From NCBI GenBank assembly GCA_029880545.1, contig JAOUOD010000003.1, positions 1 through 64,000 on the forward strand: a stretch of DNA of 64,000 nucleotides, read 5' to 3'. This document shows, one piece after another, positions 56,982 through 64,000 of this stretch. The position numbers and the translations under genes are program-made. This DNA comes from Gammaproteobacteria bacterium (GTDB lineage: Bacteria; Pseudomonadota; Gammaproteobacteria; Acidiferrobacterales; SZUA-150). The notes under the pieces were generated by a model. That model had not been told where the DNA came from. It saw nothing but the letters and a program-made list of their open reading frames with translations, and ran no database searches. Position 1 is the first letter of the stretch. The number at the start of each line of letters is the position of its first letter.

Positions 56982-57040
56982 AAACCGGTGAACCCGGGTA
57001 ACAGGGCGATAACCGCCGATGTAGCCGAATTCACCGGTTT
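56982..57040 (-). terminator. Terminator of the histone-like gene with long branched stem
   Basis: Arms AAACCGGTGAA (56982-56992) and TTCACCGGTTT (57030-57040) are perfect; the 37-base interior has its own GGCG/CGCC hairpin. On the minus strand the stem is followed by TTTTTTATTTGT. Lies about 95 bases after the histone-like stop. Confidence 0.7.
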
Positions 57041-57067
57041 GTCGACCGGCCTGCCCACGTTAACCCC

Positions 57068-57101
57068 GCCTTCAGCGGCGACAGGAGTCGTCTCCGAAGG
57101 C
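57068..57101 (-). repeat. Structured element between the histone-like gene and its terminator
   Basis: GCCTTC and GAAGGC close an outer stem, with CGAC/GTCG around AGGA forming an inner stem. With the terminator downstream it gives a compact folded 3' region of about 150 bases. Could be a 3'-derived small RNA or only mRNA stabilisation. Confidence 0.4.
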
Positions 57102-57134
57102 AGGATTTGTGCTGTCAGCCGACCTGATGCCGAT

Positions 57135-57374
57135 TTAACGCTTTTTGCGAGCGCGCTTCTTGGAAGCCTTTTTCTTGGACTTTTTCTTTGAAGCTTTTTT
57201 CTTGCCTTTTTTCTTCGAAGCCTTCTTCTTTGAAGCTTTTTTCTTCGAAGCTTTTTTCTTCGAAGCTTTCTTCTTCGAAGCTTTCTTCTTTGAAGCCTTC
57301 TTCTTGGTTACACGCTTCTTAGCGGTTTTCCGCTTGGCGGCGCGCTTCTTGGTCGCCTTTTTCTTAGTTGCCAT
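57135..57374 (-). CDS. Histone H1-like Lys/Ala-rich DNA-binding protein
   Basis: 79 residues, more than half Lys or Arg. The middle is a run of about six KKKAS pentapeptides flanked by less regular basic sequence. Resembles the C-terminal tail of eukaryotic H1 and bacterial AlgP/HctB-like proteins; it should bind DNA without a folded domain. AAGGAG precedes the ATG. The DNA carries a 15-base tandem repeat, so copy number may vary between strains. An intrinsic terminator-like hairpin ends 46 bases before the start codon. Confidence 0.88.
   Translation of the reverse strand: MATKKKATKKRAAKRKTAKKRVTKKKASKKKASKKKASKKKASKKKASKKKASKKKGKKKASKKKSKKKASKKRARKKR
57185..57300 (-). repeat. 15-base tandem repeat in the histone-like gene
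   Basis: Units close to AAGAAAGCTTCGAAG on the minus strand, each encoding one KKKAS pentapeptide, about six to seven copies with third-position changes. Prone to slippage in steps of five residues. Confidence 0.75.
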
Positions 57375-57415
57375 GACAGCACTCCTTCTGGGTTGTGGTT
57401 AGAGAATGAAACATC

Positions 57416-57447
57416 AAAAACGCATACTTGAAAGAAACAAGCATGCG
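57416..57447 (-). terminator. Terminator-like hairpin just upstream of the histone-like gene
   Basis: Arms CGCATGCTTG and CAAGTATGCG (minus strand, one G-U or mismatch) around TTTCTTT, followed by TTTTTGATG. It ends 42 bases before the histone-like ATG, leaving little room for a separate promoter, so it either ends an upstream transcript or acts as an attenuator in the leader of this gene. Confidence 0.6.
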
Positions 57448-58162
57448 AAAAAAAACTGGATTGACTGAAAAGAACTGGTTTGAGACGGACGGAAGGGTGG
57501 TTTCGGTGAGAGATGTCGGTTTGCCGTACAACAGGAAAGACAGCCCCCTTGGCTGCCTTTAACGACTTCCCTTGAGAGCTTCCGGTTTGCCCGTATAACG
57601 GGCTTGCTGTTGGTCGGCCTGCCGCTAATTTGCAGAGTGAGAATGCTATTAGCGCCGACACGTTGTCGCAATCGATCCAAAATGGCCGCCTTGCTCCGTT
57701 GCTGAACAACTTTTTGGGTAATACGTTGATCCCGTGCAGCTGGACCCGGTAACTGCAATGAGGCTGTGCGCTTTTTCCGGGTACAGAGTTGCAGAATTGT
57801 GCATATCGTATGAGCAAATTCTGCAGCTGACCCGTTACACCAAGCCTTGTTGCCTTCCAGGCTGCGCCCTGATCTGGTCCCGGACATATACCGGGATGAG
57901 TTCAGGGCATCCGGCTTGCAATTACTGCTTGCTGATTTGCCGGATACCACTTCGTTGTTTCAGTTGCACCTGGTTGGTCGATGGTTCGTTCCGATCAGGT
58001 GTATCAGGTGCCTCTGAATTGATCAACGTTACCTGAGTTCTTTCTGTTTTACACTGTACTTTCATCATCTAGCACAGTGACAAACCGTGTCAAGGCGTAA
58101 CTCTAATTATTGAAAACAAAAAATGCAAATTTTTTTGTTGCAGATTTTATAAATTTTGTTGT
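57448..58162. other. Long stretch without a recognised gene
   Basis: About 715 bases. Overlapping frames on both strands are open, but none has a start with a ribosome site and family-like content. One minus frame (57414-57950) contains AAILDRLRQRVGANSILTL, which resembles the C-terminal part of ImuB-type polymerases (DRLRARLG...) and could be a decayed remnant. The right end (58080-58160) is very AT-rich. No RNA family recognised. Confidence 0.45.
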
Positions 58163-58195
58163 TCCTGGTTTGAAGTTTCATGTTTCAAACCAGGA
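58163..58195 (-). repeat. Perfect inverted repeat directly after nrdJb
   Basis: Arms TCCTGGTTTGAA and TTCAAACCAGGA around nine bases. It begins on the base next to the nrdJb stop codon. The following minus-strand sequence is A-rich rather than U-rich, so it is an atypical terminator or an mRNA 3'-end stabiliser. Confidence 0.55.
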
Positions 58196-58885
58196 TCAAC
58201 CGCATTTTGAGTCTCCACAATTCAAACAAGTCATGCAGCCATCCATTTTCATTACTGCCTTGGTCATGCATTTGTTGCAAAGTTGTGCCTCGGGAGGAAA
58301 ATCATTGCTGCTTTCCTCTGGTTGAGGTTGTTTTTTGGTCTTTGCTTCAATTTCGGCGCGCTTTTGTTCAATGAATTTCTTCTGATGGGCGTCTTCTTCG
58401 GTCACGATCAGGCCAATATGCTTCATGTGGCACTCGATGACATCGCCAAGTTCTGCTACCAGGGACGGAATATAGCGCCCTTTTTTGAAATATCCGCCTC
58501 GCGGATCGAAAACGCTGCGCAGCTCCTCTACCAGGAACGTAACGTCACCGCCTTTGCGAAAAACAGCTGAAATAATCCGGGTCAGCGCAACAATCCACTG
58601 AAAATGCTCCATGCTTTTCGAATTGATGAAGATTTCAAATGGACGCCGTTTCTCGTGCTCGGTGCCTTCGTTGAGGATGATATCGTTGACGGTGACGTAC
58701 AGCGCATGCTCGGTGAGCGGTGTTTTGATCTTGTAGGTGTTGCCAACCAGTTCGTCCGGGCGCTCGAGCTTTTCGTGCATGTGCACAATATTGGTTTCGG
58801 TGACCTCCGCGATCTGCTGGCTCTTGTCGTTCTTGCCTCCGGCGACCTCGTAACCGGTAATCTTGCTTTCAATCTTGATAGCCAT
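58196..58885 (-). CDS. nrdJb: Class II ribonucleotide reductase small component, NrdJb type
   Basis: 229 residues from ATG 58885 with GAGGAGG-type site; an earlier in-frame start is poorer. Carries the TSCPD-like region found at the C-terminus of single-chain class II reductases (EIFINSKSMEHFQWIVALTRIISAVFRKGG) and ends with CNKCMTKAVMKMDGCMTCLNCGDSKCG-type Cys pairs, which should include the redox-active pair that re-reduces the active site plus a zinc site. As in Pseudomonas aeruginosa it is split from NrdJa. Follows nrdJ by 76 bases. Confidence 0.88.
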   Translation of the reverse strand: MAIKIESKITGYEVAGGKNDKSQQIAEVTETNIVHMHEKLERPDELVGNTYKIKTPLTEHALYVTVNDIILNEGTEHEKRRPFEIFINSKSMEHFQWIVALTRIISAVFRKGGDVTFLVEELRSVFDPRGGYFKKGRYIPSLVAELGDVIECHMKHIGLIVTEEDAHQKKFIEQKRAEIEAKTKKQPQPEESSNDFPPEAQLCNKCMTKAVMKMDGCMTCLNCGDSKCG

Positions 58886-58961
58886 CGCTGGCTCCTCCTC
58901 GTATTCGGGTTGGCCCGGCACGTGGTCGTACCGGGCCGTGTTGTTTCTGTTGCTGCGGTGC

Positions 58962-61088
58962 TCAGAATTTACCGTAATAGCCTTCTTTCAGGGCATCGTA
59001 CAGGTTGGCAGCGGTATGGGTTTCACCGTCGTATTCAACCTCATCGTTGCCTTTTACTTCCAGGGTTTCGCCGTTGCTCAACTGGAAGCGGTAGATGGTG
59101 TTTTCCAGATCCTGCTCTTTCACAAGTACGCCCTGGAACGCTTCCGGGTTGAAGCGGAAGGTGGTGCAGCCTTTGAGGCCTTTTTCATAGGCGTACAGGT
59201 AAATATCCTTGAAGTCTTCGAACGGGAAATCTGTCGGCACATTGGCGGTCTTGGAAATGGATGAGTCCACCCATTTTTGCGCTGCTGCCTGCACATCAAC
59301 GTGTTGTTTGGGCGTGACATCGTCTGCCGAGATAAAATAATCCGGCAGCTTGCTGACCTCATCCTGGCTGAACGGCATGGCATCGGTATTAATCAGCTGG
59401 CGATAGGCCAGTAGCTCGAATGAATACACTTCCACCTTTTCCTTGGTCTTTCTGCCTTCGCGAATGACATTGCGGCTGTAATGGTGCGCGAAAGACGGTT
59501 CGATACCGTTGCTGGCATTGTTGGCCAGGGACAGGGAGATGGTGCCAGTCGGTGCTATTGAGGTGTGATGAGTGAAGCGCACACCTTTTTCCGCGATCGC
59601 GTCGGTGAGCTTGCTGTCAAACTGCTGCATGTAGCGACTGTACTTGGCCATCAGCAGCCGACCGGGAATCTGGTCGCCGGCCTTGTAGCCGTCGCTTTTC
59701 ATTTCCGGGCGCCTGGCCAGCATCTCTTCGGTGACAACAAACAGGTCATTCATGATCGGTGCCGGACCTTTTTCTTCGGCCAGCTCAACACCGGTCTGCC
59801 AGCCAACTTCCGCCATGGTGCGGGCGACGTCTTCGGTGAAGCCGAGTGACTGGTCGTTGCCGTACTTCATGCGCAGCATGGTCATGGTTGAGCCAAGACC
59901 GAGGAAGCCCATGCCGTGACGACGTTTGTATTCGATTTCATGGCGCTGATTTTCGAGCGGGAGGCCGTTGATTTCGACAACATTGTCGAGCATGCGCGTG
60001 AAAATAGCGACGACTTCCCTGAAGCGATCCCAGTCAAACCGGGCCTTGTCAGTAAACGGATTGAGTACAAACTTGGTCAGGTTGATGGAGCCAAGCAGGC
60101 ATGAACCGTGAGGCGGTAATGGCTGCTCACCACAAGGATTGGTGGCGCGAACGTTTTCGCAATACCAGTTGTTGTTCATCTCGTTGATCTTGTCGATCAG
60201 GATGAAGCCCGGTTCGGCGTAGTCGTAGGTCGAAGCCATGATCAGGTTCCACAGCCGTGAAGCGGGGATGACCTTGTAAACCTTACACGCGACTTCACCG
60301 ATATCATTGGTAGTGTAGCCGCTGGTTTGTGGCCAGTAGCGCCAGACAATTTCGGTGTTTTCATCTTCCAGTTCATGATTGCTGGCCGGAAAAGCCAGTT
60401 TCCAGTCCTCGTCATTCTTCACCGCTTCCATGAATTCTTCGGTGATCAGGCAGGAAAGATTGAACTGGCGCAGGCGACCATCTTCTCGCTTGGCGCGAAT
60501 GAAATCCGGCACATCCGGATGTGAAATATCAAAGGTGCCCATTTGTGCGCCACGACGGCCGCCAGCAGACGAGACCGTGAAACACATGGCATCAAAAATA
60601 TCCATAAAGGACAGGGGGCCGGAGGTATGTGCTCCGGCCCCGCTGACAAACGCCCCTTTGGGACGGAGGGTAGAGAACTCGTAACCAATACCGCAGCCCG
60701 CCTTCAACGTCAGGCCGGCTTCATGAACTGAGCTGAGAATGCCATTCATGGAATCCGGAATGGTGCCGGATACCGTGCAATTGATGGTGCTGGTGGCCGG
60801 TTTGTGGGCCTGGGCGCCGGCGTTGGACATGATGCGTCCAGCCGGGATTGCTCCGTTCTGAAGTGCCCAGACAAACTTTTTGTGCCATTCCTTTTGTTTG
60901 GCCGGGGTGGATTCCACTTCGGACAGGGCCTGGGCGACACGCTCATAAGTGCCGGCGATGTCCTCGTCCACCGCTTCGCCAGTTTTGGTTTTCAGGCGGT
61001 ATTTTTTGTCCCAAATGTCTTCCGAAGCGGGTTGTAAATCGATATCAATACGCTCGGTGACGTCCTGAGCGACTTCTGCTGCCTTCAT
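58962..61088 (-). CDS. nrdJ: Adenosylcobalamin-dependent (class II) ribonucleotide reductase, large component
   Basis: 708 residues from ATG 61088 with GGAGG upstream; a start at 61145 would add 19 residues. The catalytic barrel includes STINCTVSGTIPDSM, LKAGCGIGYEFS, ATNPCGEQPLPPHGSCLLGSINL (active-site N-C-E) and FTHHTSIAPTGTISL. Reduces ribonucleotides without oxygen dependence, using cobalamin. Ends before the C-terminal Cys pair, which is on NrdJb. Promoter overlapped by NrdR boxes. Confidence 0.95.
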   Translation of the reverse strand: MKAAEVAQDVTERIDIDLQPASEDIWDKKYRLKTKTGEAVDEDIAGTYERVAQALSEVESTPAKQKEWHKKFVWALQNGAIPAGRIMSNAGAQAHKPATSTINCTVSGTIPDSMNGILSSVHEAGLTLKAGCGIGYEFSTLRPKGAFVSGAGAHTSGPLSFMDIFDAMCFTVSSAGGRRGAQMGTFDISHPDVPDFIRAKREDGRLRQFNLSCLITEEFMEAVKNDEDWKLAFPASNHELEDENTEIVWRYWPQTSGYTTNDIGEVACKVYKVIPASRLWNLIMASTYDYAEPGFILIDKINEMNNNWYCENVRATNPCGEQPLPPHGSCLLGSINLTKFVLNPFTDKARFDWDRFREVVAIFTRMLDNVVEINGLPLENQRHEIEYKRRHGMGFLGLGSTMTMLRMKYGNDQSLGFTEDVARTMAEVGWQTGVELAEEKGPAPIMNDLFVVTEEMLARRPEMKSDGYKAGDQIPGRLLMAKYSRYMQQFDSKLTDAIAEKGVRFTHHTSIAPTGTISLSLANNASNGIEPSFAHHYSRNVIREGRKTKEKVEVYSFELLAYRQLINTDAMPFSQDEVSKLPDYFISADDVTPKQHVDVQAAAQKWVDSSISKTANVPTDFPFEDFKDIYLYAYEKGLKGCTTFRFNPEAFQGVLVKEQDLENTIYRFQLSNGETLEVKGNDEVEYDGETHTAANLYDALKEGYYGKF

Positions 61089-61202
61089 ATTATTTTCTGC
61101 CTCCTGTGCATTGGCCGCTGTAGGGTTTCGGCCATTCTCGTACACCGCTTTTTTGTTTTGAATTCAGAACTGCTTGATAGAATTTTGTAGTTTTTATTCT
61201 TG

Positions 61203-61218
61203 CCACTAGATGTTGTGG
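61203..61218 (-). promoter_or_regulatory. NrdR box, proximal
   Basis: CCACTAGATGTTGTGG matches 12 of 16 positions of the NrdR consensus ACACWATATWTWGTGT. It lies about ten bases downstream of the -10 and exactly 31 bases from the distal box, the spacing typical of NrdR box pairs. Confidence 0.7.
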
Positions 61219-61228
61219 TCCGACGCAA

Positions 61229-61256
61229 AGTACACCCACTATGTTGTGTTTGTCAA
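61229..61256 (-). promoter_or_regulatory. nrdJ promoter
   Basis: Minus strand: TTGACA at 61251-61256, 16-base spacer, TGTACT at 61229-61234. Consensus -35, modest -10. Predicted start near 61222 and a leader of about 134 bases. The distal NrdR box fills the spacer. Confidence 0.65.
61234..61249 (-). promoter_or_regulatory. NrdR box, distal
   Basis: ACCCACTATGTTGTGT matches 13 of 16 positions of the NrdR consensus. It sits between the -35 and -10 elements of the nrdJ promoter, so bound NrdR would block RNA polymerase. Confidence 0.75.
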
Positions 61257-61292
61257 GCAGATCGATGCAGGGATAAAAATCCTTGATAGAAA

Positions 61293-61318
61293 CAAAAAAG
61301 CCGCCTGAATCAGGCAGC
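61293..61318 (-). terminator. Terminator of the PfkB-family kinase gene
   Basis: On the minus strand GCTGCCTGA and the CAGGCGGC arm pair across a minimal loop, followed by TTTTTTG. Located 124 bases after the kinase stop codon and upstream of the nrdJ promoter. Confidence 0.75.
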
Positions 61319-61441
61319 TCGAAGTGTTTCTTAAAGAAAAGTATTGCTTGTATCGGTCCAGCCGATTCGCGCAATAATTTATAGCGTATATATAATAGGT
61401 ATAGCCAAAAAAAGGGTCAGGACTTTCCTTATCCCGGCTAT

Positions 61442-62374
61442 TTAAATATCCCGACCAAAGCTCTCCCGGAACCGGGCCTCGAAATCGGTTCGGCTGAAGC
61501 GATGATTCTGGGTGCCGTGCTGTTCGATTTTGATGGCACCCATCAGCGCCGCGATACGTCCGGTGGTGTCCCAATCCAGCTTGTTCATCAGGCCGTAAAG
61601 CAGGCCGGCACGGTAGGCATCACCACAGCCGGTGGGGTCATTGACCGCGCTGGTCGCTGCCGTCGGAATATCAATGCGTTGATCGCCGGCGTAGATACGG
61701 GAGCCTTCACCGCCGAGGGTTACCACCAAGGCTTCTACCTGTTCAGCCAGTTCTTCCAGCGACTTGCCGGTGCGCTCCTGAAGCAATTGAGCCTCGTAAT
61801 CGTTGACCGTGACCCAGGTGGCCTGGTCGACGAATTCCATCAAATCGTTGCCATCGAACATGGGCATACCTTGGCCCGGATCGAAAATAAAAGGGATATT
61901 GGCCTCGGCAAACTGGCGTGCATGGTCAATCATGCCTTGGCGGCCATCGGGTGAAACAATACCAATCGTGATGCCGGCGGCATCGGACACCGTATTTTGG
62001 TGGGACTCACCCATGGCGCCTGGGTGAAACGCTGTAATCTGGTTATCATCCATATCGGTGGTAATAAATGCCTGGCCGGTGTAGGTATCCGACAGTTCCC
62101 GGATATGAGTGCGAGGAATGCCGCATTCGTTCATCCAGGCCGCGTAGGGAGCAAAATCGTTGCCAACCGTGGCCATGGGCAGGGGATCGCCACCCAGCAG
62201 TTTCAAGTTGTAGGCGATGTTGCCAGCACAGCCGCCGAACTCGCGGCGCATGTCAGGTACCAGGAAGGATACGTTCAGGATATGAACTTTTTCGGGGATA
62301 ATGTGATTTTTGAACTGGTCGTTGAACACCATAATGGTGTCGTAGGCATAAGAGCCGCAAATCAGTGCTGACAT
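61442..62374 (-). CDS. PfkB-family kinase, adenosine-kinase-like
   Basis: 310 residues, ribokinase fold. GGCAGNIAYNLKLLGGDP is the first PfkB signature and AVNDPTGCGDAYRAGLLYG the second, with the catalytic Asp. VTLGGEGSRIYAG lies between. The closest named family is bacterial adenosine kinase, but a sugar kinase cannot be excluded. AGGA precedes ATG 62374. Divergent from qmoA. Confidence 0.85.
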   Translation of the reverse strand: MSALICGSYAYDTIMVFNDQFKNHIIPEKVHILNVSFLVPDMRREFGGCAGNIAYNLKLLGGDPLPMATVGNDFAPYAAWMNECGIPRTHIRELSDTYTGQAFITTDMDDNQITAFHPGAMGESHQNTVSDAAGITIGIVSPDGRQGMIDHARQFAEANIPFIFDPGQGMPMFDGNDLMEFVDQATWVTVNDYEAQLLQERTGKSLEELAEQVEALVVTLGGEGSRIYAGDQRIDIPTAATSAVNDPTGCGDAYRAGLLYGLMNKLDWDTTGRIAALMGAIKIEQHGTQNHRFSRTDFEARFRESFGRDI

Positions 62375-62691
62375 GATAATTCCTGTTTGCTTGGGTTGGT
62401 TATTGTGTGTTGCGATTGTGGCAGAAAATGGCCTTCGGATGAATGGCTGGGGTCGCCAGCAGGGTTTCCCGGGCGAGAGCCAGGCTTCCCCTGGACTGGA
62501 ATTCGCGAATTTCCGTAACTTCGCCGGGTAGATATAAACATTCTATTAGCGCATACGAAAAATAAATCTGTTTTTGCATCATCAATAGTGGCCTAAAATC
62601 TCGCGGGGCGGTATGGTTGCGGACTCTCTGTATTGAGTAAATACTCGACCGAAAATCCAGATTTTTCACTATCCGTTTTGGAGGGGCATCA
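62375..62691. promoter_or_regulatory. Divergent promoter region of the kinase and qmo genes
   Basis: No gene in 317 bases. Close to qmoA, two overlapping palindromes occur: GTATTGAGTAAATAC (62631-62645) and GAGTAAATACTC (62635-62646), a possible operator 46 bases before the qmoA start. GGAGGGG at 62682-62688 is the qmoA ribosome site. No -10/-35 pair could be assigned with confidence. Confidence 0.4.
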
Positions 62692-63984
62692 ATGACGGAT
62701 GTAGTTGCTACAAATGAGACCATATTAGTGGTCGGGGGTGGTATCAGCGGAATGACCGCGGCCATCGAAGCTGCCGAATGTGGCAAAAAGGTTGTGCTGG
62801 TAGAGAAAAAACCGGCACTGGGTGGACGGGTAAGCCAGCTGTACAAATACTTCCCGAAACTGTGTTTCCCGACCTGTGGTCTCGAAATCAACAACCGCCG
62901 CACCAAAATGAACAAGAACATCACGGTGTTGACCATGGCGGAAGTCACGGCCATTAGCGGTGGGGCCGGCAATTACACTGCCAGCATCAAAATTTCGCCC
63001 CGGTTCGTCAATGAAAACTGCACAGCCTGCGGCGCCTGCGCCGAAGCCGTGGACGCCGAAGTGGATAACGCGTTCAACTATAATATGAACAAGACCAAGG
63101 CAGCCTACTTGCCGTTCGCCATGGCCCACCCGCAGCGCTATGTTATCGATCCCAGCATCATTGGTACCGCCGACGCCGACAAGGCCAGGGCCGCGTGCAA
63201 GTACGACGCCGTGGACCTGGATATGAAGGAAGAGGCGCTTGACCTGAATGTTGGTGCCGTTATCTGGGCTACCGGCTGGGCACCCTATGATGCCGCCAAG
63301 ATCCAGCCGTACGGCTACGATCGTTACGCCAATGTCATTACCAGTGTCGAGTTTGAGCGCCTGATGGATCCCAATGGCCCAACCGGTGGCAAGCTGCTGC
63401 GTCCGTCTGATGGCAAGGAAGCGAAGAATATCGCCTTTATCCAATGCGCCGGTTCCCGTGACCGCAATCACCTGACCCATTGCTCCCGCATTTGTTGCAT
63501 GGCTTCACTGAAGCAATCCACTTATATCGGCGAGCAGTACGGTGACGATGAAAATGCCAAGGCTGTTATCTACTATATTGATATTCGAGCCATTGATCGT
63601 TTCGAGGACTTCTACAAGATGGTCCGTGAAGACAAGCACGTCAGCTTCGTTAAATCCAAGGTTGCCAACATTATGGAAAACCGTGAAAACGGCAACCCGG
63701 TACTGCATGGCGTAGACACCGAGGGCTATCACCGTTATGCCAACGAGCATGACCTGGTGGTGTTGGCCGTCGGTATGACCCCGAACGCCGATATCAAGGC
63801 AGTCGCGCCTGATGTGAAGACCGATGTCAGTGGATTCATCCAGGTCGCCGAAGACAATGGTGGAATTTTTGGTGCGGGTTGCGCCAGTAACGCATTGGAT
63901 GTTAACCGTGCCGTACAAAACGCCACGGCCGCTGCATTGCGTGCCATCCAGGTAGTGAACGGCGTAGCCGGGACGGAGGCATAA
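62692..63984 (+). CDS. qmoA: Quinone-interacting membrane-bound oxidoreductase subunit QmoA
   Basis: 430 residues, HdrA-like flavoprotein. FAD-binding VVGGGISGMTAAIEAAECG at the N-terminus, KYFPKLCFPTCGLEINNRR typical of QmoA, one CTACGACAEAVD Cys cluster in the ferredoxin-like insertion (fewer Cys than HdrA), IQCAGSRDRNHLTHCSRICCMASLKQS, and a closing GIFGAGCASNALDVNRA. QmoABC links APS reductase to the quinone pool; in sulfur oxidisers electrons flow from sulfite oxidation to quinone. aprAB is not in the window. qmoB follows after two bases. Confidence 0.94.
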   Translation: MTDVVATNETILVVGGGISGMTAAIEAAECGKKVVLVEKKPALGGRVSQLYKYFPKLCFPTCGLEINNRRTKMNKNITVLTMAEVTAISGGAGNYTASIKISPRFVNENCTACGACAEAVDAEVDNAFNYNMNKTKAAYLPFAMAHPQRYVIDPSIIGTADADKARAACKYDAVDLDMKEEALDLNVGAVIWATGWAPYDAAKIQPYGYDRYANVITSVEFERLMDPNGPTGGKLLRPSDGKEAKNIAFIQCAGSRDRNHLTHCSRICCMASLKQSTYIGEQYGDDENAKAVIYYIDIRAIDRFEDFYKMVREDKHVSFVKSKVANIMENRENGNPVLHGVDTEGYHRYANEHDLVVLAVGMTPNADIKAVAPDVKTDVSGFIQVAEDNGGIFGAGCASNALDVNRAVQNATAAALRAIQVVNGVAGTEA

Positions 63985-63986
63985 TC

Positions 63987-64000
63987 ATGGCTGATATGAA
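63987..64000 (+). CDS. qmoB: Start of qmoB (cut by window edge)
   Basis: ATG 63987, preceded by GGAGG, opens a frame reading M-A-D-M before the window ends. Position two bases after qmoA and the operon order known for qmoABC identify it as the probable qmoB start. Only four codons are visible. Confidence 0.65.

Noticed and set aside
57145..57402. Plus-strand Phe-rich frame opposite the histone-like gene
   Set aside because: Direct antisense of the Lys repeat; TTC/TTT codons are the complement of Lys codons.
57734..58036. 100-codon plus frame in the gene-poor region
   Set aside because: No ribosome site, Cys-rich random-looking content, no family.
61089..61222. Cobalamin riboswitch in the nrdJ leader
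   Set aside because: No B12-box or other conserved riboswitch element could be found in the leader.
62400..62972. 190-codon minus frame upstream of and inside qmoA
   Set aside because: Antisense to the start of qmoA, with no ribosome site; shadow.

Overview
The window is chromosomal DNA from a gammaproteobacterium, most likely a sulfur oxidiser of the Chromatiales type. The evidence is the classic gammaproteobacterial gene orders lptD-surA-pdxA-rsmA, glnA-ntrB-ntrC and glyQ-glyS, together with qmoA and the first bases of qmoB at the right edge. Qmo is the membrane complex that works with APS reductase in sulfite oxidation. No rRNA, tRNA, CRISPR array or insertion sequence was recognised.

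Left edge (1-2.1 kb): AT-rich, short, same-strand orphan genes separated by attC-like sites. This looks like the distal end of a chromosomal integron cassette array. One secreted-protein gene there has a stop codon inside its signal peptide. From 2.2 to 8.6 kb follows a same-strand run of small accessory genes: three methyltransferases, a second-type RsgA GTPase, a macro domain protein, two GNAT acetyltransferases, and ABM, VOC and PilZ domain proteins.

Central energy module (9.2-26.4 kb): apbE (+) converges on a long minus-strand cluster, rnfB - giant pyruvate:ferredoxin oxidoreductase - rnfCDGEA - small Cys-rich membrane protein - ppsA - ppsR. A LysR regulator diverges from rnfB and is followed by an FMN-dependent L-lactate-type dehydrogenase. 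I infer one module in which Rnf exchanges electrons between NADH and ferredoxin, PFOR interconverts acetyl-CoA and pyruvate, and PEP synthase with its PpsR switch feeds gluconeogenesis. The PFOR is 1639 residues, about 450 longer than usual. RnfB is the long multi-cluster type and appears to have lost exactly one [4Fe-4S] site.

26-40 kb: transporters, a HopJ-family protein, and a secreted lipase divergent from a sigma-54 activator with a clear -24/-12 promoter. Next come ntrC-ntrB-glnA with textbook NtrC sites, a cation efflux/TusA/PP-loop trio, an intergenic stretch with a Fur-like box and strong terminator, and a membrane protein that resembles an M48 peptidase without its zinc motif.

41-57 kb: envelope and housekeeping genes: mtgA, glyQS, a MazG-like hydrolase, gmhB, plsC, a hybrid-free sensor kinase, rsmA-pdxA-surA-lptD, and divergent amgK-murU. 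57-64 kb: a Lys-rich histone H1-like protein, an 0.8 kb stretch with no clear gene, a split class II ribonucleotide reductase (nrdJ plus nrdJb) under a promoter overlapped by NrdR boxes, a PfkB-family adenosine-type kinase, and qmoA.
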